Assembly: GCA_964016985.1 (NCBI GenBank)
Contig: OZ024831.1
Coordinates: 25,145,948-25,209,947 of the forward strand
Origin: Anodontia alba
Taxonomy: Eukaryota > Mollusca > Bivalvia > Lucinida > Lucinidae
Length of the DNA stretch: 64,000 bases
Direction: 5' to 3'
Under the pieces are notes generated by a model, which made no database searches, had not been told where the DNA came from, and worked only from the letters and a program-made list of their open reading frames with translations. Made by a program: the position numbers and the translations under genes. Positions 34,134 to 44,700 of the stretch are shown piece after piece; the first letter of the stretch is position 1, and every line of letters starts with the position of its first letter.

Positions 34134-35187
34134 TTATGTATTCATTTTTTCATAGAAAATGCTGATATTTCAGGGTAGGCGATTTAGATGAAATGTCAAG
34201 ACTTATTTGCTATGAAAAAATATAAAAACAAATAGAATGTCTGCTGCAAATTTTGCTTGGCGCTTTAAGAATTAATTATTGTTCACTCATACCGTACTTA
34301 CCCTGAATATTAAGACACTTTAGCTTTAAATTAATTTGTCATGTAATCCGGGTATCCCTTACATGTATTTGATGTTTCCCTTCGAGATGATCAAACGGAA
34401 TGTAATGAATACCACTAGAAAATGAAACGTATACTAGATGCACAGGGGACAAGATCCGTCCGCGTTTTCGCGGTCCGGTCGGAACATTCGTTGACTACAA
34501 GACTAGATGTACTTGGTAGTTTTTTCGCCATTTTTCACAAGGAGACCAACTTGTATGGTATCCGGTTTGCTTTCCTGCACAGCAAGCCCCCTCCGTTATG
34601 TTTACTCAAAAAGGAACGGAATTGCCCAGGCAGAACAATTTTGACAGATTAATATTCAGTGAAAGTGAATCCTTTCCCCGTTTGATGGTCAGAAAAAGGC
34701 TCTGATCAGACTGAAGGATGCACAGGCTGCCTAGGGCCTTTGCTATTTACAAATGTCAAAAAAAATTATTGTCGCGTGCGCATCTTATCAGGTTTCTTTT
34801 CCTTAACTTAAGAGAATGGGTACACTATCAAGGGAGCATCTCTGTCAGATTTATATCATCGACCTTCTAAAAACCGGGAGCATATTCACATTTTGAAAAG
34901 CGGTGTACACTAATAGGAAAGAATTTGCATTTGTGACACACACATGCATACACAATAAGCCGATGCATATTGCATTTTAGGCTGTCGTCGTAATTTTACA
35001 AAATCATTGAGCGGTTTGGAGACATTATTTGTACGCCAATAGTTGATTAATACCCAATTATTGCTGATAACTAACAATCGTTTTTCTGTCGATCTTTTTC
35101 TATTTTGTATCAGTTTGGAAAAGACGCCAAAACAACAGGTTCGTTACTTCCCAGTTTTTAACACTTTAGCAATTCGAGCTAACATGA

Positions 35188-35444
35188 CATCACGAAAACA
35201 CGTTTATGTAATTTAGACCTCCTTAAACCCACTTTTATATAGTAAAATTGGGGTTTACAGGGGTATACATTATTTTTCGTATTTGGCTAAAAAACATAGA
35301 TTGTGGGTCTGAGGCGGTTCTAACGAGTACCCACAATCTATGTTTTTAGCAGAAATATGAAAAATATTAGAAATTTTTATCTGAAAATTTCCCCATTTGC
35401 TTGAATTTTTTTAAATATATTTGAATAGGCGTGTTTTCGTAATG
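35188..35444 (+). mobile_element. Palindromic MITE family P1, copy 6
   Basis: CATCACGAAAACACG ... GTGTTTTCGTAATG. The central hairpin has lost most of one arm (GTGGGTCTGAGGCGG). Confidence 0.82.
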
Positions 35445-35714
35445 AGAAATTAGTAAGTAAATTTTATTTGCCAAGTTCAAATCCTACATGTTTCGATCTA
35501 TATACGAGATAACACTAATTCAAGCCATCTGCTTTGTGTGCTTTTATTACAATATTCCGTGCTGTCATCAGTTAAGTAGAAAGGTTTGTTACAAAGATTT
35601 AAAACTTGTTAATCATAGGCATTTTGAGCGACTGATACAAAACATGTAGTATTCAATACTGATTTATAATGTTCACAATAAAAGATTACTAAAAACACCC
35701 AAAACGACCCAAGT

Positions 35715-35988
35715 CATTACGAAAACACGCCTATTCAAATATAATTTTACCTCCAAACAACTGAAAATTTTCAGATAAAAATTTTCGATATTTTTCATAT
35801 TTCTGCTCAAAACATAGATTGTGGGTATTCGTTAGAACCGCCTCGGCGAGGCGGTTCTAACGAGTACCCACAATCTATGTTTTTGAGCAGAAATAAGAAA
35901 AATAATGACTACCCCTGTAAACCCCAGTTTTACTATATAAAAGTGGGGTTTAAGGGGGTCAAAATTATATAGGCATGTTTACGTGATG
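35715..35988 (-). mobile_element. Palindromic MITE family P1, copy 7
   Basis: CATTACGAAAACACGCCTAT ... GGCATGTTTACGTGATG, opposite orientation to copy 6. The central hairpin is complete: GTTAGAACCGCCTCGGCGAG and complement. Confidence 0.88.
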
Positions 35989-36204
35989 TTCATTGAATTC
36001 CGAACCAAAAACGAGTACAGAAAAGTTAGAGTTAAGCATGAAAGACTTGTTACTTTAAATTAGACTCATCTATGTTGATTACATCCAATTTACATTAAAC
36101 ATGCACTACTTCAGTCTGCTTAAGGGCACACATGACAAGAAGAAACATTTAAACATATATTCTAGTATAATGCTGAGGGTAAACGAAACCAAAGAAAGGT
36201 TCGT

Positions 36205-36314
36205 ACCCAGTCAGCATTCTACGTAAATCTATATCGGGCCGTCATCAGCCCGTCAGGGTAGCTGACGGGCCGATGACGGCCCGATATAGATTTACGTAGA
36301 ATGCTAGCTGGGGT
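36205..36314. mobile_element. 110-bp near-perfect foldback
   Basis: ACCCAGTCAGCATTCTACG at the left mirrors CGTAGAATGCTAGCTGGGGT at the right. The arms (GTAAATCTATATCGGGCCGT, CATC(A/G)GCCCGTCA) pair almost perfectly around a GGGTAGC loop. Confidence 0.88.
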
Positions 36315-36469
36315 AATGAAAGGTTTATTAACAACGACTGACAAACCAATTAGTGTATCGATATACATGTTTAAATATCTGTCAGTTACTTTTTCCACAC
36401 ATTTCATGACCGTATGAATTTGATGACGTGTCATTCCTTTCGCAAATACCTATTTAAAGGTCACAAAAA

Positions 36470-36786
36470 CACTATAAAAATCCCGAAGAATTTACGGTAA
36501 ATACTGGCGACTGGCTGCTAGCGCCTTTACCGTAATTTTATGGGGGCCCGTAGAACGTTCGCTGGAATTTCCTCCCAGGATGGGATAAGGATGTGTAAGC
36601 TTTAAGATAAGGTACAGTAGCTCACATTCCTGCTATGTCCTATACGTTACCTACATTGCCCTACACTGTCCTACCATGCATAATTATTACTGTAAATAAT
36701 CTACAGGTGCACGTAAAATTTACGGTATATGTATTGGCAGCCAGTTTCTAGTATTTATCGTAAAATCTACGGGATCTTTTACAGTG
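36470..36786. mobile_element. ~317-bp MITE, CACTRTAAAAAtCCCG ends
   Basis: Left CACTATAAAAATCCCGAAG with TTTACGGTAAATACTGGCGA; right inverted CACTGTAAAAGATCCCGTAG with TTTACGATAAATACTAGAAA. Both read on into CTGGCTGC. Non-coding. Confidence 0.75.
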
Positions 36787-36857
36787 TACATGTGATAACA
36801 GTGAATAAAATTTTCTTTTGGCCCCTGTACATATGTTAAGTTGCATCTACACATACA

Positions 36858-38140
36858 CGAGGGCAAGTCAATCAGTAACAAGCCTATCCCATTTCATATT
36901 GACTGAGACACCCAAGATTTTCATGCCTTGTTTTAATACATGTTTTAGGTCTGAGGGCAAAATTGCACCCTTATCGTATCAGTCATTCATAAGATATTGA
37001 ATTTCAAACATGGCTAGCGATGCAAAAGTAAGCTTTTCGTCAAAAGTTGAGTACCGTGCTCTAAATCGGTACTTGTATTTGAAAGGGAAAGCAGGTCAGG
37101 AAATTCACTGCGAGTTGACCAATGTTTATGGGACTTCTGCACCATCGTATGCACAAGTTAAATTCTGGGTTGGGGAATTCAAACACAGTAGAACGTCTTT
37201 AGAAGACGAAACCAGGTCTGGACGCCCATCGGATGCCACCGATGAAGAAATGTGTAACTAGTACGGGATCTGGTGTACTCTGGTAGGCGAATTAAGGTGG
37301 AAGAAATAGCGAATGCATTACACATTTCACATGGTAGCATTTCAACAACTTTACATGATCGCTTGGGTATGCACAAGCTAACAGCCCGTTGTGTCCCGAA
37401 ATCCCTTAGCGATGAGCAAATGGCAACCAGAGCATCAGTATACAGCGCATTGTTGAAGCGGTTTAGGTCAAAGGAAAATGATTTCCTTTCACGTCGGGTG
37501 ACTGTAGATGAGACCTGGGTCCATTATTATGAGCCAGAGAATAAAGTTCGAAGTCGCCAGAGTGTAGGGCCGGGGTCTCCGAGGCCAAAGAAGTTAAAAA
37601 CGCAATCCTCTGCTGGCAAGGTGATGGCAACTGTATTTGGGATGCACAAGGCATTATTATGTTGGACTTCCTAGCAAAGAAAAGTACAATAACAGGTGCG
37701 TATTATGCAAATTTGCTCGACTAACTGAGAATTGTTATCCATGAAAAACGCCGAGGTAAACTCTCCAAAGGGATTCTGCTCCAACAGGACAATGCGAGAG
37801 TCCACACTTACAAAATTGCAATGGATGCTGATGAGCGGAATTGGTACGAGCTAATACCGCAGCCCGCAAATTCTCCGGACTTAGCTCCTAGTGACTATTT
37901 CCTATTCCCAAACTTGAAAAAGGATATCCGTGGACGTCTTTTCCGGTCCAACGAAGAAGTCGTGGCGGCAGTTGAGGAGTGGGTCAGAGACAAGGACCCT
38001 GGCTTCTTCAGTTCTGGACTGATGGCACTGGAGCACCGTTGGTCCAAGTGCATCATTCTAGAGGGCAATTACATCGAAAAGGAAGAGATCAATCTCACCC
38101 AGAAATAAGTTAGGCTGGTTTTTTATTGACTCGCCCTCGT
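36858..38140 (+). mobile_element. Decayed mariner transposon, lineage 2
   Basis: Left end CGAGGGCAAGTCAATCAG and inverted right end CGAGGGCGAGTCAATAAA, followed inward by (A)CCAGCCTA / CAAGCCTA. About 1.28 kb. TIRs have several mismatches and the left TA is displaced by two bases, consistent with age. Confidence 0.85.
37010..38108 (+). pseudogene. Mariner transposase pseudogene (lineage 2)
   Basis: From MASDAKVSFSSKVEYRALNR the frame gives a mariner helix-turn-helix region ending SGRPSDATDEE. It is broken near 37255 and resumes shifted as GRRIKVEEIANALHISHGS and VTVDETWVHYYEPE (first catalytic Asp). It breaks again near 37640, then continues with a QQDNARVHT block (second Asp; the usual PAHTS is altered) and NSPDLAPSDYFLFPNLKK (third Asp) to EHRWSKCIILEGNYIEK and a stop at 38106-38108. 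At least two frameshifts plus stops. Sequence is clearly a different mariner subfamily from 32.6-33.7 kb. Confidence 0.9.
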
Positions 38141-39022
38141 ATTTACATACATGAAATGTTTTATAAACCAGCTGATGTATTATTTACATACAAACGCATG
38201 TTTAACATTTTGTTTAGCATGTATATATGTGTTAAGCAACACACAATGGGAAAGGTTTGCGATCATAAGTAACGAACCTTTTAAACATTTGTCCATCTCG
38301 GCATATAGCTATTGTCTGTGTTTTAACATTATTCAGGCATAATCTTTAAACGAAGTTATAAATAAGAGATACTATTATTTGATGAACATGAACTGAGTAC
38401 AAAATGCATGATTTGTACAAACAATATATCACTTTATAGATATGTTAAGATAAGGTCACATATGTTTTACATATGGCAAAATATCGACATTGAAATAATT
38501 GTCAATGTTCTAAACATTAATCACAGCATTCACCTCTCGTCTGTATAGATAAAACGAAAGACTTGATTTGAATACTAAAGTCAGTAGTATGCACGTTTAT
38601 GTCTGTAAAGGTTCATTACCAACAGGTAACGAACCTTTCCATATTTGAGACGTATCATGAATAATCAATGGGGAAGTTTTGTTGTCTTGAACTTCTGAAT
38701 TACTATGCATCTAGACCCAAAGCAAAGTTAAGTGGAATTCCTTATGGCACAATTAGCTATCAAAAAATACACGTATATGGGTTCGTTTTAATATACTATA
38801 ACTTTCAGAGATAAAAAAGAAAAACGAAGCAAGGCATATTTTTTTTTAAAAATTTATCCTGTGCTCATAAAATAAAGAAAAATCATAGTCTACAAAACTG
38901 GAATTGGGAAGTGTAGTCGTAAACAGCCCTTTATCAATTTGTATAAAAATTAAAAATATTTCTATTTGTCTACAATATGTATTCTTGGTTACTAACCTTT
39001 TTGAACAACAATAAGAAGAATA
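38141..39022. other. Intergenic DNA, nothing recognised
   Basis: AT-rich, no frame with similarity, no terminal repeats. AAAGGTTCATTACCAACAGG / GGTAACGAACCTTTC near 38608-38640 is a short hairpin. Confidence 0.35.
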
Positions 39023-39407
39023 GACAAGAGGACCATGGTGGTCCTTAACGCTCACATGTGCTGAAAAAAGGTAAGGTAACTCAGTGTCTGCAAAATTCAT
39101 TAATCTTGAGGACATAATTCTTTACATATCCATCACTGTATACAATTGGGTATATTCTAACCACATGTCAATATGCGATGTATCACCTCATGGTCTAACA
39201 GACCACCAAGTTTCAACCCTATCTTATATGTAAGGTTCAGGAAGATCTGATCAAAACTGAAGAAGTTGTGCTGAGGTCAAAGTCGGAAATAGGCGTTGGA
39301 CATAACTCTAACAAATAATTTAATCGGGACAGTTTTCGAATTTATCCAAGACTTCATCCATGTCCACCTTATCTGAGGAGGGGGCGGGGTGGTGGGGGTA
39401 GGAGTGG

Positions 39408-39690
39408 GGGGAGTGGTTGGGTGAGGCAAAGGTATCGTGTATCTTACGTCCCCGGGATGTCCAACTGATACTGGCTTCCAGTTGGGCAAGGTCTGCTAGT
39501 CTTGTAGCAGATTAGGTAGAGGGGGAATGATTTTATTTCTTCTGTTTCTTCACTTTCATTCATTTTCCTTTCTCCCCTGTCCCTCTCTTTCATCTCCTGT
39601 ACTATCTCCTCTATCTCCCTTCTCCCTTTCTCTGGGAGAGGACACAAAATGACCCACAAGGGTTGACGTGTCTTTAAACCCCCTCAATCA
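39408..39690 (-). repeat. Dispersed repeat family C, copy 2
   Basis: GGTTGGGTGAGGCAAAGG, CCAACTGATACTGGCTTCCA, GGTAGAGGGGGAATGATTTT, a CTCCCTTCTCCCTTTCTC tract and GGGTTGACGTGTC. It interrupts the tandem-core element. A G-rich lead-in at 39376-39420 (GGGGGCGGGGTGGTGGGGG) is quadruplex-prone. Confidence 0.7.
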
Positions 39691-39926
39691 AGATTCAGGC
39701 TGATCCGATCAAAATTGAATGTGTTACATGCAGTTATGCTTATGATAAAGTCAAATATAGGCTTTTTTAACAATTAAGGTGGGGCATAAGTCTAACATAA
39801 ACGATCCAATCTGGCCAGGTTCACCTTATATGCAAACTTCAGGAAGATCCAATCAAAAACTGAAGGAGTTATGCTGATGACAAAGTCAAACAAAAAATCC
39901 TGTAGAATTTACAGGCCTTTTTCAGC

Positions 39927-40165
39927 CATCACGAAAACATGCCTATATAATTTTGACTCCCCTTAAATTCCACTTTTATATAGTAAAACTGGGGCTAACA
40001 GGGGTATAATTTATTTTCTTTCTGCTCAAAAGCATAGATTTTGGGTACTCGTTAGAACCTCCTCGCCGAGCAGATATATATGAAAAAGAGTTTTTTCTAT
40101 CTGAAGTCTTCAGTTTATGGAGGTGAAATTTTTTTATATATTTGAATAGGCGTGTTTTCGTAATG
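39927..40165 (+). mobile_element. Palindromic MITE family P1, copy 8
   Basis: CATCACGAAAACATGCC ... GTGTTTTCGTAATG. Most of one central hairpin arm is deleted (GAACCTCCTCGCCGAGCAG). Inserted in a 165-bp unit. Confidence 0.82.
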
Positions 40166-41141
40166 GCTATCAATGGACGTAACTCTAAAATTGATGATCG
40201 GATCTGGTCAGGTTTCGAACTCATCCGAGATTCCATGTCCCCTTATCTGCAGGTTTCAGGAAGATCCAATCAAAACTGAATGTATTATGCTAATGACAAA
40301 CTCAAACAGAGGCATTTTTAGCAATCAAGAGGGCGTAACTCTAAGATTAATGATCCGATCTAGCCAGTTATTGAACTCATCTGAGAATTCCATCCATGTC
40401 CACTTTATCTTTAAGATTCAGGACGATCTGACAAAACCTGAATAATTTATGCTGATGACATACTCAAATAGAGGCTGATGGATGTAAACCTCAGATTGAT
40501 GACCCGATCTGGCCAGTTGTTCAACTTGTCTGAGATTTTATCTATGTCCACCTTAGGTGCAAGTTTCAGTAAGTTCATATATAAACTGAATGAGTTATGC
40601 TGATGACAAAGTTAAATAGCGGCTCTTTCAGCAATCAAACGGACGTAACTCTATGATTAATAATCCGATCTGGCCAGTTTCGGAACTTATCTGCAAGTTT
40701 CAGGAAACTTCAATCAAACCTGAATGTATTATGCTGATGACAAAACTCAAACACAGGCTTTTTAGCAATCAAGGGGACGTAACTCTAAGATTAATGATTC
40801 GATCTGGTCAGTTATTCAATTCATCTAAGATTCCATCCATGGCAACCTTATCTGCAATGTTTGTGGCCCCATAGTGCACGTGCTATTCTATTAATGACAT
40901 TAATGACATTAATGACATGCGCATGCGCATAAATTTGCAGCACCGTGGGTGCTTTCCTTTGGCTGCTTCCTTTGGCTATAAACCCTATAAAAAGCGCGCC
41001 TGTCTGTTCCGAATTGATGGAGTTATTAGGGTATTTACGTTTTCTCGCCCAAATTTTCCATAGGGTTCAATGTAAATTTGAGGACCCATTTTTAGCAGGC
41101 CGCTTTGCCTCGATTCCCTTGACTACCCTTTACGTTTGTAG

Positions 41142-41727
41142 TGTTACGAGCCAGGCGCAACGAGAAAGAAATGAAAGTGAAACCAGCAACAAGTTTTAAA
41201 TTATTAACAATATTTATTCCACAAAAAAAATAAGACAAGATTCAAAACAAAAGAATGTAAGTAGACAGTACCTTTCAAGTTTATGTTACAAAGTCCCTCT
41301 GAAATAATCCATGAGAATTTATAAAACAAATCCTTTGAATATCAGTTTCTGATCCCACTATTTAATGTTCCTGAATTCAGAATTTAAGTCCAGAATGAGT
41401 AAAGTAATCCAGTATAGAATAATTTCCAGTGAAGTATACAAAGATGCCCAGATGAAACTCTTCTCTCCTTATATAATATCAGAGAACGTTCTAGAAAAAG
41501 AATTTACTACAAGCATCTCTTATTTTCTAGGTTCCTTCAGGAAACTTCTAAATCTTCCATGACATGCCAAAAATAACTCAGTCCAGAATCAAGGACGTAA
41601 ACATCATGTTATTGTAAACATGTTGAACATTCCAGAAAGTTATTTTTGGAAACATAGTAAATAAAGCTATTTATGGAAACATAGTAAACATGATGTTTAA
41701 AATAATTGAACACCTTGTTATATAAAA
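41142..41727. mobile_element. 586-bp insertion in the satellite with GTAG duplication (possible solo LTR)
   Basis: Other units read straight through TTTGTAGACATTAATG. Here GTAG (41138-41141) is followed by TGTTACGAGCCAGGCGC ... TATATAAAA and then GTAG again (41728-41731). A TG start and a 4-bp target duplication fit an LTR, but the end is not a clean CA and no retrotransposon body is present. Confidence 0.6.
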
Positions 41728-44700
41728 GTAGACATTAATGATCTGCGCATGCGCATAAATTTGCAGCACCGTGGGTGCTTTCCTTTGGCTGCTGTAGGCG
41801 TAAAAAGGTTTATTTATTGAATGTTTGTGGCCCCATAGTGCACGTGCTATTCTATTGACCGCATCCCGGATTGTGCAGGCGTGTTTGCATGGATGGGTTC
41901 TACAACCGATCCAAATTTCAGCAAAATCGGATGAAAAACGGACGAGTTATTAGGGGTCAAAATTTCATGCATTCACTACCAACTTTGGACTGCTTATTTG
42001 AGCCTAATGTGACCTTCACCGATCGGGATGAAACTGGTGCCAGACGAAAGGTCTGAACCAAGGACTCACTGGGACCAAGTGCCCAAAAATTCTTATCGCC
42101 CCTTTTTCGAGTTATGGCCCCTGAACGTTGATTTTTGCCAATGTTTGACCCCTAATAACTTACTAACGCACAATCCGATTTTACAGACAAATGGCGTTTT
42201 ATGAACTATGGAACTAGGACAGTGTTTGGTACCACTTTCAGCCCGATCGGTGAAAGTCACCTTTTGTGACTTTTAATCTCTTTGTTCAGCAGACGAGATG
42301 TACAGACGCATTTCGAGTCCTTATATCTTTGCTTGTACTGCATGCAGCGCCATACAATTTAGCACAAAACTGTACCTCCCTAAGACCTATAAACCCTATA
42401 AAGAGCGCGCCTGTCTGTTGCGAATTGATGGAGTTATTAGGGTATTTACGTTTTCCCGCCCAAATTTCCATAGGGTTCAATGTAAATTTTAGGACCCATT
42501 TTCAGCAGGACGTTTTGCCTCGATTCCCTTGACTCACCTTTACGTTTGTAGACATTAATGATCTGCGCATGCGCATAAATTTGCAGCACCGCGGGTGCTT
42601 TCCTTTGGCTGCTGTAGGCGCAAAAATGTTTATTTATTGAATGTTTGTGGCCCCATGGTGCACGTGCTATTCTATTGACCGCATCCCAGATTGTGCAGGC
42701 CTGTTTGTATGGATGGGCTCTACATTCGTTCCAAATATCAGCTAAATCGGATGAAAAACGGATGAGTTATTAGGGGTCAAAATTTCAGGCATTCACTACC
42801 AACTTTGGACTGCTTATTTGAGCCTAATGTGACCTTCACCGATCGAGATGAAACTGGTGCCAGACGAAAGGACTGGACCAAGGACTCACTGGGGCCAAGT
42901 GCCCAAACATTCTTATCGCCCCTTTTTCGAGTCATGGCCCCTGAAAGATGATATTTGCCAATGTTTGACCCCAAATATTTTACTAACGCACAATCCGACT
43001 TTACAGACAAATGGCGTTTTATGAACTATGGAACTAGGACAGTGTTTGGTACCACTTTCAGCCCGATCGGTGAAGGTCACCTTTTGTGACTTTTAATCTC
43101 TTTGTTCAGCAGACGAGATGTACAGACGCATTTCGAGTCCTTATATCTTTGCTTGTACTGCATGCAGCGCCATACAATTTGGCACAAAACTGTACCTCCC
43201 TAAGACCTATAAACCCTATAAAGAGCGCGCCTGTCTGTTGCGAATTGATGGAGTTATTAGGGTATTTACGTTTTCCCGCCCAAATTTCCATAGGGTTCAA
43301 TGTAAATTTTAGGACCCATTTTCACCAGGACGTTTTGCCTCGATTACCTTGACTCACCTTTACGTTTGTAGACATTTTCCAAATATCAGCTAAATCGGAT
43401 GAAAAACGGACGAGTTATTAGGGGTCAAAATTTCAGGCATTCACTACCAACTTTCGACTGCTTATTTGAGCCTAATGTGACCTTCACCGATCGAGATGAA
43501 ACTGGTGCCAGACGAAAGGACTGGACCAAGGACTCACTGGGGCCAAATGCCGTAACATTCTTATCGCCCCTTTTTCGAGTCATGGCCCCTGAAAGATGAT
43601 ATTTGCCAATGTTTGACCCCAAATATTTTACTAACGCACAATCCGATTTTACAGACAAATGGCGTTTTATGAACTATGGAACTAGGACAGTGTTTGGTAC
43701 CACTTTCAGCCCGATCGGTGAAGGTCACCTTTTGTGACTTTTAATCTCTTTGTTCAGCAGACGAGATGTACAGACGCATTTCGAGTCCTTATATCTTTGC
43801 TTGTACTGCATGCAGCGCCATACAATTTGGCACAAAACTGTACCTCCCTAAGACCTATAAACCCTATAAAGAGCGCGCCTGTCTGTTGCGAATTGATGGA
43901 GTTATTAGGGTATTTACGTTTTCCCGCCCAAATTTCCATAGGGTTCAGTGTAAATTTTAGGACCCATTTTCAGCAGGACGTTTTGCCTCGATTCCCTTGA
44001 TTCACCTTTACGTTTGTAGACATTAATGATCTGCGCATGCGCATAAATTTGCAGCACCGTGGGTGCTTTCCTTTGGCTGCTGTAGGCGCAAAAATGTTTA
44101 TTTATTGAATGTTTGTGGCCCCATGGTGCACGTGCTATTCTATTGACCGCATCCCGGATTGTGCAGGCCTATTTGTATGGCTGGGCTCTACATTCGTTCC
44201 AAATATCAGCTAAATCGGATGAAAAACGGATGAGTTATTAGGGGTCAAAATTTCAGGCATTCACTACCAACTTTCGACTGCTTATTTGAGCCTAATGTGA
44301 CCTTCACCGATCGAGATGAAACTGGTGCCAGACGAAAGGACTGGACCAAGGACTCACTGGGGCCAAGTGCCCAAACATTCTTATCGCCCCTTTTTCGAGT
44401 CATGGCCCCTGAAAGATGATATTTGCCAATGTTTGACCCCAAATATTTTACTAACGCACAATCCGACTTTACAGACAAATGGCGTTTTATGAACTATGGA
44501 ACTAGGACAATGTTTGGTACCACTTTGAGCCCGATCGGTGAAGGTCACCTTTTGTGACGTTTAATCTCTTTGTTCGGCAGACGAGATGTACAGACGCATT
44601 TCGAGTCCTTATATCTTTGCTTGTACTGCATGCAGCGCCATATATTTTGGCACAAAACTGTACCTCCCTAAGACCTATAAACCCTATAAAAAACGTGCCT

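Larger units (their letters stand above)
33856..36204. other. 2.3 kb intergenic DNA with MITEs, no gene
   Basis: Includes the CAATCACATCTGCAGCAGAAG repeat (34040-34320) with a (GT)n run at 34085-34131, and two P1 copies listed separately. A 76-codon frame at 34422-34652 has no recognisable domain. Confidence 0.4.
39023..40852 (-). mobile_element. Tandem-core element with ~165-bp units, interrupted by two younger insertions
   Basis: Starts ACAAGAGGACCATGGTGGTCC then CGCTCACATGTGCTG, the reversed tail signature of the 54.5-kb element. The units have a different core: GACGTAACTCTAAGATTAAT, GATCCGATCTGGCCAG, CCATCCATGTCCACCTTATC, TTTCAGGAAGATCCAATCAA, GAATGTATTATGCTGATGAC, repeated ~7 times. A family C copy (39408-39690) and a P1 MITE (39927-40165) interrupt it. 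Confidence 0.7.

Noticed and set aside
34422..34652. 76-codon frame as a possible small gene
   Set aside because: No recognisable domain, signal peptide or splice partner; length is within chance expectation.
36205..36314. miRNA precursor
   Set aside because: Near-perfect arms over their whole length and transposon-like mirrored ends fit a foldback MITE better than a host pre-miRNA, which normally has mismatches and bulges.
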